Positions 36,318-45,195 are shown, numbered from the stretch's first letter. The stretch is DNA of 64,000 bases from Cyanobacteria bacterium FACHB-471 (GCA_014695345.1 JACJOC010000098.1:62001-126000); one strand, 5' to 3'. Notes: a model not told the origin generated them from the letters alone. Translations and numbers: made by a program.

Positions 36318-37142
36318 ATGCTGACAGAAAAACTTGAGCAACTCAAAGCTCTATTTACCGAAATGGGACAAGCGCTAGTTGCTTATTCTGGTGGAATTGA
36401 CAGTACGCTGGTGGCAAAAATTGCCTTCGATGTGCTGGGCGATCGAGCCTTAGCAATCACAGCTGAATCTCCCTCCTTATTGCCCGAAGATTTAGAAGAT
36501 GCCCGAATCCAGGCAGCAGAAATCGGCATCGCCCATCAGGTGGTACAGACTCATGAGATGGACAACCCCAACTACACCTCGAACCCAGTTAATCGCTGCT
36601 ACTTCTGCAAAAGTGAACTGCACGACACACTCAAACCCCTAGCACTCAAGTGGGGCTATCCTTACGTGGTAGACGGTGTTAATGCAGATGACTTGTCAGA
36701 CTATCGTCCCGGAATTCAAGCAGCGAAAGAACGAGGAGCGCGATCGCCCCTAGCAGAAGTCGGTGTGACCAAAGCCGAAGTTCGCGAACTCTCAAGACTG
36801 CTGGGCTTGCCCTGGTGGGACAAACCTGCCCAACCCTGTCTTAGTTCCCGGTTTCCCTATGGTGAAGAGATCACCGTTGGCAAACTTCAGCGAGTTGGCA
36901 GATCTGAACGCTATCTGCGCAACCTGGGGTGGCAAAACCTGCGAGTGCGTTCAGAAGCGGATACTGCCCGCATTGAGTTGCTGCCTGATCAAATCAAAGA
37001 CTTTGTCTTGAAGACTGATTTACCAACTCTAGTTTCTGCCTTCCAATCCTATGGATTTCTCTACGTCACGCTTGACCTGGAAGGCTATCGCAGCGGTAAA
37101 CTTAACCAGGTTTTGCAGCCTGAACTTCTGGCTCAAAACTGA
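36318..37142 (+). CDS. larE: ATP-dependent sacrificial sulfur transferase LarE
   Basis: 274 residues from ATG 36318, set by the strong ribosome binding site GGAGGAAAG; the open frame extends to 36294. PP-loop SGGIDST at about residues 24-30, NRCYFCKSELH, VDGVNADDLSDYRPG, and QPCLSSRFPYG holding the cysteine that in characterised LarE gives up its sulfur. LarE modifies the pyridinium dithiocarboxylate precursor of the nickel-pincer cofactor. LarB, LarC and lactate racemase are not in this window, so the pathway here cannot be confirmed. Convergent with the DUF202 gene, 10-base overlap. Confidence 0.92.
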   Translation: MLTEKLEQLKALFTEMGQALVAYSGGIDSTLVAKIAFDVLGDRALAITAESPSLLPEDLEDARIQAAEIGIAHQVVQTHEMDNPNYTSNPVNRCYFCKSELHDTLKPLALKWGYPYVVDGVNADDLSDYRPGIQAAKERGARSPLAEVGVTKAEVRELSRLLGLPWWDKPAQPCLSSRFPYGEEITVGKLQRVGRSERYLRNLGWQNLRVRSEADTARIELLPDQIKDFVLKTDLPTLVSAFQSYGFLYVTLDLEGYRSGKLNQVLQPELLAQN

Positions 37143-37606
37143 TTGATGATATTGGCTAATTTTGAAGAGAAATAATCAGCAGGAGCGACCCCACTTTGAG
37201 AATTACGAGCTGGGTCCGGAGGGGGCTGTCGCCATAGGACAAAAGGAATGCTGAGCAGCCCCAAAATTAGCACTGTGCCTGCCGTGAGCCAGACCATCAA
37301 GCGACTAGGGCGATAGTCTGCTTGTTCAATTTGCCAGAATACCTGGTTGTAGCGCCACACGGACAGGACGATTACTACCAGTCCAACAACAACCAGCGCG
37401 ATACCGAGAGTTTGATAGCTAAATATGGAACAGGCAGCAAGTCCGTCCTCAACAACAGCAGTCTGTAATTCTCGCAGGAACAAGCCAAATCGAGCGATCG
37501 CCAGCCCAAAGCCAATCAAGGCGATCGCCGTTCTCAGCCACGCCAAAAAAGTTCGCTCATTTGCCTGATGTTCTCGCTGGCGATCGATCTTGGGTTGCTC
37601 GTTCAC
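37133..37606 (-). CDS. DUF202/YidH-type membrane protein
   Basis: 157 residues, three transmembrane segments. The family core [24 protein letters not shown] is near the N-terminus. The second and third segments lie at about 60-85 and 100-120, and the Pro/Asp-rich tail is variable. Function of the family is not established. It lies 5 bases downstream of the YajQ gene on the same strand, so the two are probably co-transcribed. Confidence 0.88.
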   Translation of the reverse strand: MNEQPKIDRQREHQANERTFLAWLRTAIALIGFGLAIARFGLFLRELQTAVVEDGLAACSIFSYQTLGIALVVVGLVVIVLSVWRYNQVFWQIEQADYRPSRLMVWLTAGTVLILGLLSIPFVLWRQPPPDPARNSQSGVAPADYFSSKLANIINQF

Positions 37607-37611
37607 ACAGA

Positions 37612-38103
37612 TCAGCGATAGTTGGTAAATTGCAGTGCGACAGGCAAGTCTTCCTGCTTTAAACGCTGAATCACTGTCTGCAACTCATCCTTAGATTTAG
37701 CAGAAACCCGTACCGCATCACCCTGAATTGAAGCCTGAATTTTATTAAACTCATCTCGAATCAGCTTTGAAATCTTTTTGCCAATTTCTGCACTGATTCC
37801 CTTTTTCAGCTTGATTTCCTGACGCACTCGGTTACCACTGGCAGATTCGATTTTGCCGTAATCAAAAATCTTCAGCGGCAGATTACGTTTAGCAGCTTTA
37901 GTTTGCAGCAGCGTATGCACAGCCTGAAGGGTAAAGTCGCTGTCAGTGTTGATGACGATCGCCTCATCACCCAACTCCACAGTCGTTTTAGTGTCTTTCA
38001 AATCATAGCGACTGCCGATTTCCCGCACAGTCTGGTCAATCGCATTGACCAATTCTTGGCGGTCAAAGTCGCTGACAATGTCAAATGAATACGTAGAAGC
38101 CAT
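37612..38103 (-). CDS. yajQ: YajQ family (UPF0234) nucleotide-binding protein
   Basis: 163 residues. It starts [21 protein letters not shown], the conserved N-terminus. The two ferredoxin-like repeats are visible, with [41 protein letters not shown] and a closing [18 protein letters not shown]-like region. YajQ proteins bind nucleotides, and cyclic di-GMP binding is reported for some members. Cytoplasmic. First gene of a leftward pair with the DUF202 gene. Confidence 0.94.
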   Translation of the reverse strand: MASTYSFDIVSDFDRQELVNAIDQTVREIGSRYDLKDTKTTVELGDEAIVINTDSDFTLQAVHTLLQTKAAKRNLPLKIFDYGKIESASGNRVRQEIKLKKGISAEIGKKISKLIRDEFNKIQASIQGDAVRVSAKSKDELQTVIQRLKQEDLPVALQFTNYR

Positions 38104-38145
38104 GAGTAAATTGAGATAACTACGAGAACTACTAACTATTAACTT

Positions 38146-38568
38146 TTAGCTAACTTTTAGCAGACTCATCACCATAAGCGTAGCAATACTAGCGGAACCG
38201 ACAAGAAACATCAGCGATCGCAGTAACGGCACGCTCACAATATAGAAAACCGAGTAGAAGAAGCGAGCAGCCAAATAGGCGATCGCCGCTCCAACGACCA
38301 GGGTTGAATTCAATTCCGTTACATACGCCATTAGCGCCGCTGCTGCAAATAGCACAAAAGACTCAAAGGAATTTTGGTGTGCCCAGGTTGCTCGCTGTGC
38401 CACCGCAGGCAGCTTATCAAACATAGCCCGTGGTGCAGCCATGTCATACCCTGCTGACAGCCGACCGTATGCCACAACTAAGAAAGGCAGATAAACCAAG
38501 ATAGCTGCCCCAGCGATCGCATAGAGCAGCGTCGTAGACACAGGGAACTGTTCTAGAAAAGACATCAC
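38146..38568 (-). CDS. MAPEG family membrane protein
   Basis: 140 residues, four transmembrane helices. The MAPEG features are the asparagine/glutamate-containing HQNSFESFVLFAAAALMA and the following AYLAARFFYSVFYIVSVPLL. Eukaryotic members are glutathione or eicosanoid enzymes; bacterial members are mostly uncharacterised. ATG 38568 lies 5 bases after the stop of the upstream SLOG-like gene, so the two are likely one transcript. Confidence 0.88.
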   Translation of the reverse strand: MMSFLEQFPVSTTLLYAIAGAAILVYLPFLVVAYGRLSAGYDMAAPRAMFDKLPAVAQRATWAHQNSFESFVLFAAAALMAYVTELNSTLVVGAAIAYLAARFFYSVFYIVSVPLLRSLMFLVGSASIATLMVMSLLKVS

Positions 38569-38573
38569 GCAGG

Positions 38574-39077
38574 CTAGTCAAAGTAAAACAACGTCACTAG
38601 CTTACGCTGATCTTCAGCATCCTGGCAGGTTTTTAACAGCGTATGGCTGTCATGAAAAGCAAAGCAAATAAGCTGCTGGCAGCGTGACACGATTTCCTGA
38701 TTACAGACGGCGCTGGCTTCTGCTAGAGATAGCGTGTCATTAGCAGGATTTTCAACCAGGTGCATGACCTGATCAAGCTGATCACGAGATTCACGGGGTT
38801 GACGACTCAAGCTCTGAGGTAAAATCACCGTCAGCAAATTGGGGTCGGCCCGCATCGCTCCACGAATTGCAGCGGAATTAGTGCCTGTAGCGCCAGAGGT
38901 AAGGAGGCGATTACCCGATAGCACCAAGGCATAACTCATCAACTCAATCAAATGCTGATGAGTAATGGGTACATGACGCGACCCTAGCACCGCAATCCGC
39001 TTTGATCCAGCTTGCTGAATCGTTGCCAGCTCTTGCAAGAATTCATCTACGTTGGGCAGATCTACTGATTGGCTCAA
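38574..39077 (-). CDS. SLOG/DprA-like Rossmann-fold protein
   Basis: 167 residues. KRIAVLGSRHVP near the N-terminus, then NRLLTSGATGTNSAAIRGAM and QQLICFAFHDSHTLLKTC. This is the pattern of the SLOG superfamily (DprA, LOG, TIR-linked sensors), where the GSR and SGG-like loops bind nucleotides or DNA. It is shorter than DprA and lacks the SAM and winged-helix parts. A nucleotide- or ligand-binding role is inferred. It is upstream of the MAPEG gene on the same strand. Confidence 0.75.
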   Translation of the reverse strand: MSQSVDLPNVDEFLQELATIQQAGSKRIAVLGSRHVPITHQHLIELMSYALVLSGNRLLTSGATGTNSAAIRGAMRADPNLLTVILPQSLSRQPRESRDQLDQVMHLVENPANDTLSLAEASAVCNQEIVSRCQQLICFAFHDSHTLLKTCQDAEDQRKLVTLFYFD

Positions 39078-39181
39078 AGACGGTATTGGGCTGAACGACC
39101 CAGCTATTTTAGCAGGTGTAGCGTGTCATCGAAACTTACCTTTAAGCTGAGAGAAAATTCTCAGCACAATCACAAACTCCA

Positions 39182-39925
39182 CTACATTGAGAATTTGTCT
39201 CTCATAAAGGTCATAGTTTCTTCTAAGGCAGTGACCGGAGGACGCTTTACCGAAGTTAAATCAGGTTTACCAGCACAGTGCGCGCAATATTGGGGTTGCC
39301 CTGAAGGCAGCGACTCTGCCAAGCTGAGCCGTTCTATCATTTCAGCAGACAAATTTTCCATGGATTGGCTTTCATTTCCACTTAAAAAAACGAGCGTTAG
39401 ACTTCCTAGCCGAACGCGATCGCCATCTTTGAGCAAAAGGCTCCGTTGCACCTTTTCCCCATTCACATAAGAGCCATTACTGCTATTTAAATCAGTCAAG
39501 TAGAAGCCTTGATGGTCAACGTATCGAATCACAGCGTGACAGCGGGACAGTCGCTTATCGGCGATCGGCAAAGTCACCTGACGAGAATCGCGACCAATAA
39601 TCCAGGTATTTTGAGGCTGAGAGAGCATCTGTGTAGTGCCATCCCGCAAATTAGTTGTTAAATAAATTTGGCGATTTAGCACCACTCCCTGAATGTAGGG
39701 AAACATCATCCCGGGTAAAGCACTACCTCTTGAATTCTCCAGGTTAAGAATTTCATCCAATAACTCTCGATGGTGTTCATAGAGCTTTAGAAACAACTGA
39801 TACAGCCCTAGACGCTGCTTCAATTCTGTATTCTCTACGGTATCTAATAATTCTGATGAGTATTCGGCTAAAAAATTTGCGTTAATCATATCTAGCTTGT
39901 GCTGGCTGGGCGTGAAAAGTCTCAC
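39182..39925 (-). CDS. FHA domain protein
   Basis: About 247 residues. The start is uncertain. GTG 39925 (VRLFTPSQHKLDMINANFL) has AAGGAGG directly upstream (3-base gap) and its N-terminus matches cyanobacterial relatives; the open frame extends to 40021. A helical N-terminal region is followed by an FHA domain at about 120-210 (WIIGRDSRQVTLPIADKRLS, RCHAVIRY, DLNSSNGSYVNG) that binds phosphothreonine peptides. The C-terminus has a CAHC pair. It is a reader of Ser/Thr-kinase signalling. Kinase partner unknown. Confidence 0.85.
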   Translation of the reverse strand: MRLFTPSQHKLDMINANFLAEYSSELLDTVENTELKQRLGLYQLFLKLYEHHRELLDEILNLENSRGSALPGMMFPYIQGVVLNRQIYLTTNLRDGTTQMLSQPQNTWIIGRDSRQVTLPIADKRLSRCHAVIRYVDHQGFYLTDLNSSNGSYVNGEKVQRSLLLKDGDRVRLGSLTLVFLSGNESQSMENLSAEMIERLSLAESLPSGQPQYCAHCAGKPDLTSVKRPPVTALEETMTFMRDKFSM

Positions 39926-40159
39926 TGTCCTCCTTCTAATGGCTGAAGCGGGTGAGGACAGTGATGAGTAAGCTTGACGAGCGTAAGACCTTGTGGCGAT
40001 GCCCCTGATCTGACTAATCATTCCATTTGCAGATGCTCAACTAAACGGAGGTTCCCTGAGCACCAAACTTAGACTAAGACCTCTCTCTGCTGGAGATAAC
40101 CGCAAAATTACGATCAAATACAGAGTTGCAGGCATTTCGGGTAGTGAGATCTACGGAAT

Positions 40160-41038
40160 TTAGACTTTGCGCAAAAAGCTCAATAGCTCTCGGTTCACGG
40201 TTTGAGGAGCTTCTTGTTGAATCCAATGACCACAGTGAGGCACTAACTTGATTTGAAGAGGAGCATTGACAAATTGACTGATGCCTTCAGTTAGGGTCTG
40301 ACTCAGCAAAAAGTCGTCTTCGCCCCATAACACTAAGGTTGGGACGGTAATTGGATCAGGCGATCGCCCCCAATTGCGAAACCAAATCTGGGGAGCCAGC
40401 CATTGGCGGTAGTGGTTAATTGCTGCAGACAGGACACCTGGTTTTGCTAGAGCTGCCCGATAGATCTCAGTATCCCTGGCGGTGAACGCACCCTTACGAA
40501 TCGCCTGTTCCTGAAACAGATTCTTGACAAAACTCTGTAAGTTCTGCTGGATCAACCACTCTGGCAATCCAGGAATCTGAAACGCTAAAACGTGCCAACT
40601 GCGGCGCAGTTGATCCAGATTGCTGACCATTTCCTGCATGAAGTGCTGTGGGTGAGGTGCATTGAGGATGGCAAGGCGATCAAGGTACTGGGGAAACTTT
40701 TGGGCCATGTGCCAGGCGATCGCCCCACCCCAGTCATGTCCCACGACGTGTGCTCGCAAATAGCCCAATCCTTCGATCAAGCCGTGAATATCGGCACTGA
40801 GCGTATCCAGGTCGTACCCACTTTGAGGTTTGTCGGAATCGTTGTAACCACGCAAATCGGGCACCACCACCTTAAAATGGCGTGCTAAAGCTGGAATTTG
40901 ATGTCGCCAAGAGTACCAGAATTCTGGAAAACCATGCAGCAGAATGACTAACTCCCCTTCGCCTTGAGTAACACAATGTAAGCGAATCCGATTTGTCTCA
41001 ATGAAGTGGTGCTGCCATGCAGAACTAAGTGCGGTCAT
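40160..41038 (-). CDS. Epoxide hydrolase-like alpha/beta hydrolase
   Basis: 292 residues. HGFPEFWYSWR is the epoxide-hydrolase oxyanion motif HGxP. The nucleophile elbow is VVGHDWGG, with Asp instead of Ser. Catalytic acid and base lie in WGEDDFLL and PHCGHWIQQEAP. Asp nucleophiles are found in epoxide hydrolases and haloalkane/fluoroacetate dehalogenases. The HGFPE motif favours the epoxide hydrolase side. Cytoplasmic, no signal peptide. Confidence 0.9.
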   Translation of the reverse strand: MTALSSAWQHHFIETNRIRLHCVTQGEGELVILLHGFPEFWYSWRHQIPALARHFKVVVPDLRGYNDSDKPQSGYDLDTLSADIHGLIEGLGYLRAHVVGHDWGGAIAWHMAQKFPQYLDRLAILNAPHPQHFMQEMVSNLDQLRRSWHVLAFQIPGLPEWLIQQNLQSFVKNLFQEQAIRKGAFTARDTEIYRAALAKPGVLSAAINHYRQWLAPQIWFRNWGRSPDPITVPTLVLWGEDDFLLSQTLTEGISQFVNAPLQIKLVPHCGHWIQQEAPQTVNRELLSFLRKV

Positions 41039-41359
41039 AGAAGTTGAAGAGAACAGAATATTAGGTCTTTTTCGCTACTGAAGCCTAAATCTCCGGACTA
41101 CTTGCATGACGCTGGCAGACCAGAGCAAATCTGGAATTCTAGCAAGTTAGCTGCTTTCGGCAGTTGAAAGTTAGCAAAAGCAGATGGTTATGAACAATAC
41201 GGCTGTCAGTGCTGTCAATATTGTTACATCTCACAGCCTACTTCTGATGATATTCAGAACTAGCTACAGCATTGTCACTAAAAAGCATCGTGGTAAACTC
41301 AATCTCAAATCTCAATCAGAACTCGGCTCTGAGCTTAAAATTCTTCTATCCCTTCTTCC
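41039..41359. other. Divergent promoter region
   Basis: 321 bases between divergent genes (hydrolase leftward, membrane protein rightward). No ORF and no hairpin worth noting. It contains AT-rich promoter-like sequence. Confidence 0.4.
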
Positions 41360-41770
41360 ATGAGTAATCCGCTTCGGAGACTCAAATTTCTGCCCTGGTT
41401 GCCTCTTTTTCAGGTAGCTGCATTGGCTACAGGTTTAGCTTTTGTTGTAGAGATTTTGTTAATTGCAGGAACCCAATTCTCTCCTATCGCTGAGACGTTG
41501 GAAATCCTATTTCAGCCGCCGCTCGCTTTGTTCGTTTTACTTGCGGCTGCAGTTGGCTTGGGAGCATTGGCTACCCTAATTTTAGAGCGCTTTCACCAAA
41601 GAGTTGTAATTAACACGTCTGTGCTTTGGGCGCTGATCTTGTGTGTCATGGTAATGCTGATGGCGCGATCGCTTCTACAACTTCCTGTCCTTTTTCTTGC
41701 ACCAGATTACATGACCTTGATGGGAGTTTTGCTGGGTGTGTTCTGGCAAGGAAAAGCATACTGGCGGTGA
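41360..41770 (+). CDS. Four-helix conserved membrane protein
   Basis: 136 residues starting MSNPLRRLKFLPWLPLF. Four hydrophobic segments: about 15-35, 50-70, 82-105 and 110-130. Basic residues at the N-terminus suggest it faces the cytoplasm. Membrane proteins of this type are common in cyanobacteria; no role was recognised. It is convergent with the lysozyme-like secreted gene, with only 2 bases between their stops. Confidence 0.7.
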   Translation: MSNPLRRLKFLPWLPLFQVAALATGLAFVVEILLIAGTQFSPIAETLEILFQPPLALFVLLAAAVGLGALATLILERFHQRVVINTSVLWALILCVMVMLMARSLLQLPVLFLAPDYMTLMGVLLGVFWQGKAYWR

Positions 41771-41772
41771 TA

Positions 41773-43071
41773 CTAGCTACCAGAATCAAGCTCGGCTTCT
41801 TCTGGCAAATCTAGATCCAAGATGGCATCTACGGTTGACGGGCTAGTTGCGTTGTTTAGAGTAGTTGCGGCGACCTCAGGATCAGTCCGAGTTGAATCTG
41901 GAGTGGAAGTGGGCGCAAACGTCGGGGGAACTTCCTGGGCAAACAGACGGGCGATCGCCTCTTCTTCGGCAATTTCTTGAGGTGGTTGGCTAGCAGCAAC
42001 CTCGGGTTGAGTTGGAGGCATTTGGACTGGCTGAGGTCTGAGGCGATCCGCTTCAATGGCGCGGGCGATTGCCAACAGCCGCCGTTCCTGATCGCTGGAA
42101 ATGCGGTGCAGATTATTGCCTAACCCTGGAGCATCCCACTTGCTAGTATCTGGATCAAGGAAGGAGCGAGTTCGTGCCCAAAGGACTGCATCTGAGCCGC
42201 GCATTCCCATCTCGTGCGCCTGTTCCAGCCAGTCAATATAACCTCCTCTGCTCAGAGCCGCCCTTGGGGCTTGATTTGCTAGATCAATGCCGTTTAGTCT
42301 TTCCTCTAAGGTCAATTCGAGATTGTGAGCGATCGCCTTCTGCTGTAGGACATGGGCTTGTTGTCGCAACCTTGCCAGTTGCTTTGCATCTGCTTCTTCG
42401 GGTGAACTCGCTCCGTGCTGGTAGGAAAAACTGCCCAAATTCCAAACGCCATTACCCGGATCAACGTGTCCATAGTAAGCGGGGTTGCGATGTCCATCTG
42501 GGGTGCGCGTGCCCTCTGCGCTACCGACTGCCCTGGCAACTAATGAATCAGACCCCCCCTCAAACAATCTGGCTTCTATGTCTTGTTCTTGATTAGGGAG
42601 TGTAGGAGTGGAAGAGAGAGCAGAATTAGGGGTGGAATTCCCTGAACTCGCTGCCAATTCTGTTGAAGGAGACGCTTGTGGAGCAGGAGCTACAGCAGGA
42701 ATGTCGAAGCTCAGCTCCGCAGGCTTGATGGGTGATTCAGTCGAAATTACTTCAATTTGCGGTGGGGTAACTGAAACGGGTTGGGGGGGTGGCGGTAAAG
42801 TGTTCGTAGCCTGATCTGAGACTCCAACTGGAATTGCAGTTGCCTGAGTCGGAATTTCTAGCGGTTCTACCTGAGGTGGTGCAGTATCAATGGGAAGCGC
42901 TGATGCTACAGCAGGCGCTTGCTCGACTATTGGCTTAGGTGAACGGGGAGAGAGATTAAAGCTCAGAGCTAAATCATCTGCCCGAGCAGCTACACCGTTG
43001 GTCAGCGCAATTCCAACAGAAAAAGGGGCGATCGCCACCCAGCGCAACAAAGACTTACAGAGGGTTCTCAT
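41773..43071 (-). CDS. Secreted protein with lysozyme-like C-terminal domain
   Basis: 432 residues. The signal peptide covers residues 1-30 (cleavage after AARA). A Pro/Gln-rich disordered segment extends to about 165. The conserved domain is at about 170-335: ARAVGSAEGTRTPDGHRNPA, YYGHVDPGNGVWNLGSFSYQ, LARLRQQAHVLQQ, GGYIDWLEQAHEMG. The AEGT motif with an early Glu resembles the catalytic Glu of phage-type lysozymes, so peptidoglycan cleavage is a fair guess. A Pro/Thr-rich tail follows. Its ATG overlaps the upstream lipoprotein stop (ATGA), so it is the last gene of the 45.0-41.8 kb operon. Confidence 0.8.
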   Translation of the reverse strand: MRTLCKSLLRWVAIAPFSVGIALTNGVAARADDLALSFNLSPRSPKPIVEQAPAVASALPIDTAPPQVEPLEIPTQATAIPVGVSDQATNTLPPPPQPVSVTPPQIEVISTESPIKPAELSFDIPAVAPAPQASPSTELAASSGNSTPNSALSSTPTLPNQEQDIEARLFEGGSDSLVARAVGSAEGTRTPDGHRNPAYYGHVDPGNGVWNLGSFSYQHGASSPEEADAKQLARLRQQAHVLQQKAIAHNLELTLEERLNGIDLANQAPRAALSRGGYIDWLEQAHEMGMRGSDAVLWARTRSFLDPDTSKWDAPGLGNNLHRISSDQERRLLAIARAIEADRLRPQPVQMPPTQPEVAASQPPQEIAEEEAIARLFAQEVPPTFAPTSTPDSTRTDPEVAATTLNNATSPSTVDAILDLDLPEEAELDSGS

Positions 43072-43556
43072 GGCTTTTTCAAAGTTCGCTCCAGGATATC
43101 TACGGCGGGCTCAACCAGGGCCCACTTGCCATCTGGTTGTCTTCTCAGTGCCGCAAACTGAAGATATTCGCCCGACCCAATCGCTTCTCCCTGGCTGACT
43201 TGCCCTAAAGTAGGACGCTTTAGCCCACACAGGCGAAACAGGTAAGCCGGAATCTGAGGCGTAGAAAAAATGACACATCCTTTGACATTGGGTTGGACTC
43301 TGCCGTCGAATGGGGCATAGACCGAATCGCCTTTCAGCTCAATCGAGATATCGCCCAATCCGCCCAATACCCGGTGTCCGGCGATCGCATCTCCAGGTGC
43401 TAATTCCCAGTCCTGGTAAATCTGAATTGCTCGGACTGCTTCTATAGGACGGTTGCTACAGCCCGTAACCGATAGCAACAACGCCAGCGCCAAGCCAACT
43501 TGTCTAAGTTTGCCGATAAACTCACTGATGGCTAAACTGATACCCCGCATACTCAT
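43068..43556 (-). CDS. Lipoprotein with degenerate M23-like domain
   Basis: 162 residues from ATG 43556 (GAGGACG just upstream); the frame is open to 43628. A signal peptide ends in the lipobox SVTGC. The domain includes GDISIELKGDSVYAPFDGRV, the VYAPFDGRV strand typical of M23 peptidase/LytM folds, and RLCGLKRPTLGQVSQGEAIG. The His-x-His metal ligands of active M23 enzymes are not present. It may act as a regulator or binding protein for a peptidoglycan hydrolase, possibly the neighbouring lysozyme-like protein. Confidence 0.75.
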   Translation of the reverse strand: MSMRGISLAISEFIGKLRQVGLALALLLSVTGCSNRPIEAVRAIQIYQDWELAPGDAIAGHRVLGGLGDISIELKGDSVYAPFDGRVQPNVKGCVIFSTPQIPAYLFRLCGLKRPTLGQVSQGEAIGSGEYLQFAALRRQPDGKWALVEPAVDILERTLKKP

Positions 43557-43917
43557 CGTCCTCGTAGAGAATGACCAGCCAGGTCTGAGGGTCAAATTCA
43601 AGAGGATACGCTTCTCGTTCGGCCGCAACGCCAGCCCGAACTTCTAAGCTCGGCAGTTGGCAATAAGGCTCTTTTAGAATGTCTCGAACTCTTGCTTTTG
43701 GATCTCGCTCTGGCACGATGAGCAGTTGAAGCAGTTGCTCTCTTGATAGTGCAACCTCTGACTTCACGCTGCTCGGGCAGACTTCACCCTTACTGCTACT
43801 GGAACTGCCCGAAGGAACCATACCGCGTACATCTATCAGCAGCCCCACAAGCGCAAACATCAGCCCGCCTGCAAGCAATGGTTTTAGAGTAGATCGTTCA
43901 GAATCATGGTGCTTCAT
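43522..43917 (-). CDS. Small membrane-anchored hypothetical protein
   Basis: 131 residues from ATG 43917, with GAGGGACAAG upstream. One transmembrane helix (LLAGGLMFALVGLLI, about 14-30), a Ser-rich linker and an exported domain with two cysteines (EVCPSSV and KEPYCQLP). The C-terminal YPLEFDPQTWLVILYEDDEY is conserved-looking, and VPERDPKARVRDIL may be an amphipathic helix. It overlaps the next gene downstream by 35 bases, evidence of a tightly packed operon. Function unknown. Confidence 0.7.
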   Translation of the reverse strand: MKHHDSERSTLKPLLAGGLMFALVGLLIDVRGMVPSGSSSSSKGEVCPSSVKSEVALSREQLLQLLIVPERDPKARVRDILKEPYCQLPSLEVRAGVAAEREAYPLEFDPQTWLVILYEDDEYAGYQFSHQ

Positions 43918-43993
43918 CTTGTCCCTCAACTTCTAGAAACAAAAAGCAGGACAACACAATCAGGAGCCACGCGCCTAAGAAGATAGGTATCAC
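43904..43993 (-). CDS. Possible 29-residue hydrophobic peptide
   Basis: A GTG at 43993 overlaps the stop of the preceding gene (GTGA) and opens MIPIFLGAWLLIVLSCFLFLEVEGQDEAP, here noted as residues 1-20 MIPIFLGAWLLIVLSCFLFL plus an acidic end. It is a single transmembrane segment, reminiscent of small subunits such as KdpF. It fits the exact gap between two operon genes. Tiny length and GTG start make it tentative. Confidence 0.35.
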   Translation of the reverse strand: MIPIFLGAWLLIVLSCFLFLEVEGQDEAP

Positions 43994-44997
43994 AGCAGCC
44001 TTCCCCCAATTAGCAAACCAGCCATGACGAGAAATAGACGGTAACCCCAGATCGATCCGGTTTCAGGAGAAACAGCAATTTGGTAGATGGCGATCGCCGC
44101 TGGCGTTAAAATTAGAGCCACGATTGGCAGCCACAGCCCTGGAAATGATGCCAGCACTAGATCGATTCCCACTCGCGCGATCGTCGAGCCAATCACCCAG
44201 ATCAATGCATCTGGCAAGCTAAAGGAAGGTACTGCTACGGGTGCAGCGTGATTTCGGGAAGCTTTGGAGGCTTTACGGCGACGAGCAATCAACTGGCTGG
44301 TCAGTTTGGAAAGTTGTTGCCACAGCAGTTTTCCCCAGACTCCAGCCATTTCAAGAAACAATTCAGGTTCGGCAGCGCGACGTCTTGACACACCAACATG
44401 CTTTTGAGGTGAAGCAGAACCCGGTCTGCCTGCTCGGTAACGTAGCGATTGAGCCATCAAAGTTGCTTCTCGCTCTGCCTTAAACAAATCGATTGTTCGC
44501 GTCGTGATGATGAACGCCCCGTTGGGTTCTCGCTCTACACAGGGCACTACTTCTGTTAAGTATTCACAAACAGGAATTTCAGATGAAAATTCCTCTGCAT
44601 CTTCTGGAAGGGTCTGGCGCTCGCGTTCTAGCCTTTCGGCGATTGCCCTGAGTTCTAGAAGAGCCGCCTCTTGCGCTATAGAGAGTTGATTAACTCGTTC
44701 AGCCTGAGCTTCTAAGCGTTTAATCTCTTCAGCGATTTGCTCTGCAGACGTGACACGAGGTGGCTTCAGGTTTAGCTGCTGAATCTGAAGCTGGGAAGCC
44801 GGACGTTGCGGCAGTACTTCAATGGGTACAGAAAAGTTGTCAGGTCGGCTACTCGCTAGAGTTGCTGAAGCAGAACCATTCCTCTGAGGAACATGAACTT
44901 GGGACGGAGGAGAATACTGATAAGCTGGTTTACGTCCGCTCTGAAGCGCCTGAAGCTTGGCTTGAATGGCTTTAATTTCTGCTTGCGACTCTTTCAT
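43990..44997 (-). CDS. Membrane protein with N-terminal coiled coil
   Basis: 335 residues, ATG 44997 after AAGGAGC. The N-terminal helix (QAEIKAIQAKLQALQS) is followed by a polar linker and a coiled coil at about 85-125 (IAEEIKRLEAQAERVNQLS). Then comes a conserved segment (PVCEYLTEVVPCVEREPNGAFIITTRTIDL) and a basic region (SKLTSQLIARRRKASKASR). Three transmembrane helices occupy about 250-335. First gene of a leftward operon with four more genes. No family function recognised; the context is envelope-related. Confidence 0.7.
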   Translation of the reverse strand: MKESQAEIKAIQAKLQALQSGRKPAYQYSPPSQVHVPQRNGSASATLASSRPDNFSVPIEVLPQRPASQLQIQQLNLKPPRVTSAEQIAEEIKRLEAQAERVNQLSIAQEAALLELRAIAERLERERQTLPEDAEEFSSEIPVCEYLTEVVPCVEREPNGAFIITTRTIDLFKAEREATLMAQSLRYRAGRPGSASPQKHVGVSRRRAAEPELFLEMAGVWGKLLWQQLSKLTSQLIARRRKASKASRNHAAPVAVPSFSLPDALIWVIGSTIARVGIDLVLASFPGLWLPIVALILTPAAIAIYQIAVSPETGSIWGYRLFLVMAGLLIGGRLL

Positions 44998-45149
44998 ATC
45001 AGCTCCTTTGGGGTACCTGACTACTCTGATATTTGCTGATGCTTTAGAATTAGTACAAGTGTACTATAAATAAACTCTTTTGCATCCCCCTAGCAAAATT
45101 TGTGACAGCCGTATTCTGGGGCAGGTTTTCCCTGCTTCAGCCCAACGAA

Positions 45150-45195
45150 AAAGAAATAGAGGGAGTGACCCACAGGTCACTCCCTCTATTTCTTT
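45150..45195 (-). terminator. Terminator of the sigG operon
   Basis: A 21-base perfect stem (AAAGAAATAGAGGGAGTGACC and complement) with loop CACA and, leftward, a T-rich end (CTTTTTCG). It starts 53 bases past the anti-sigma stop. Its loop and ACAACTTAA flank resemble the hairpin at 3383-3422. Confidence 0.8.

Noticed and set aside
36318-37142. Assignment of LarE to a complete nickel-pincer cofactor pathway
   Set aside because: LarB, LarC and LarA are not in this window. Only the LarE-type protein can be supported.
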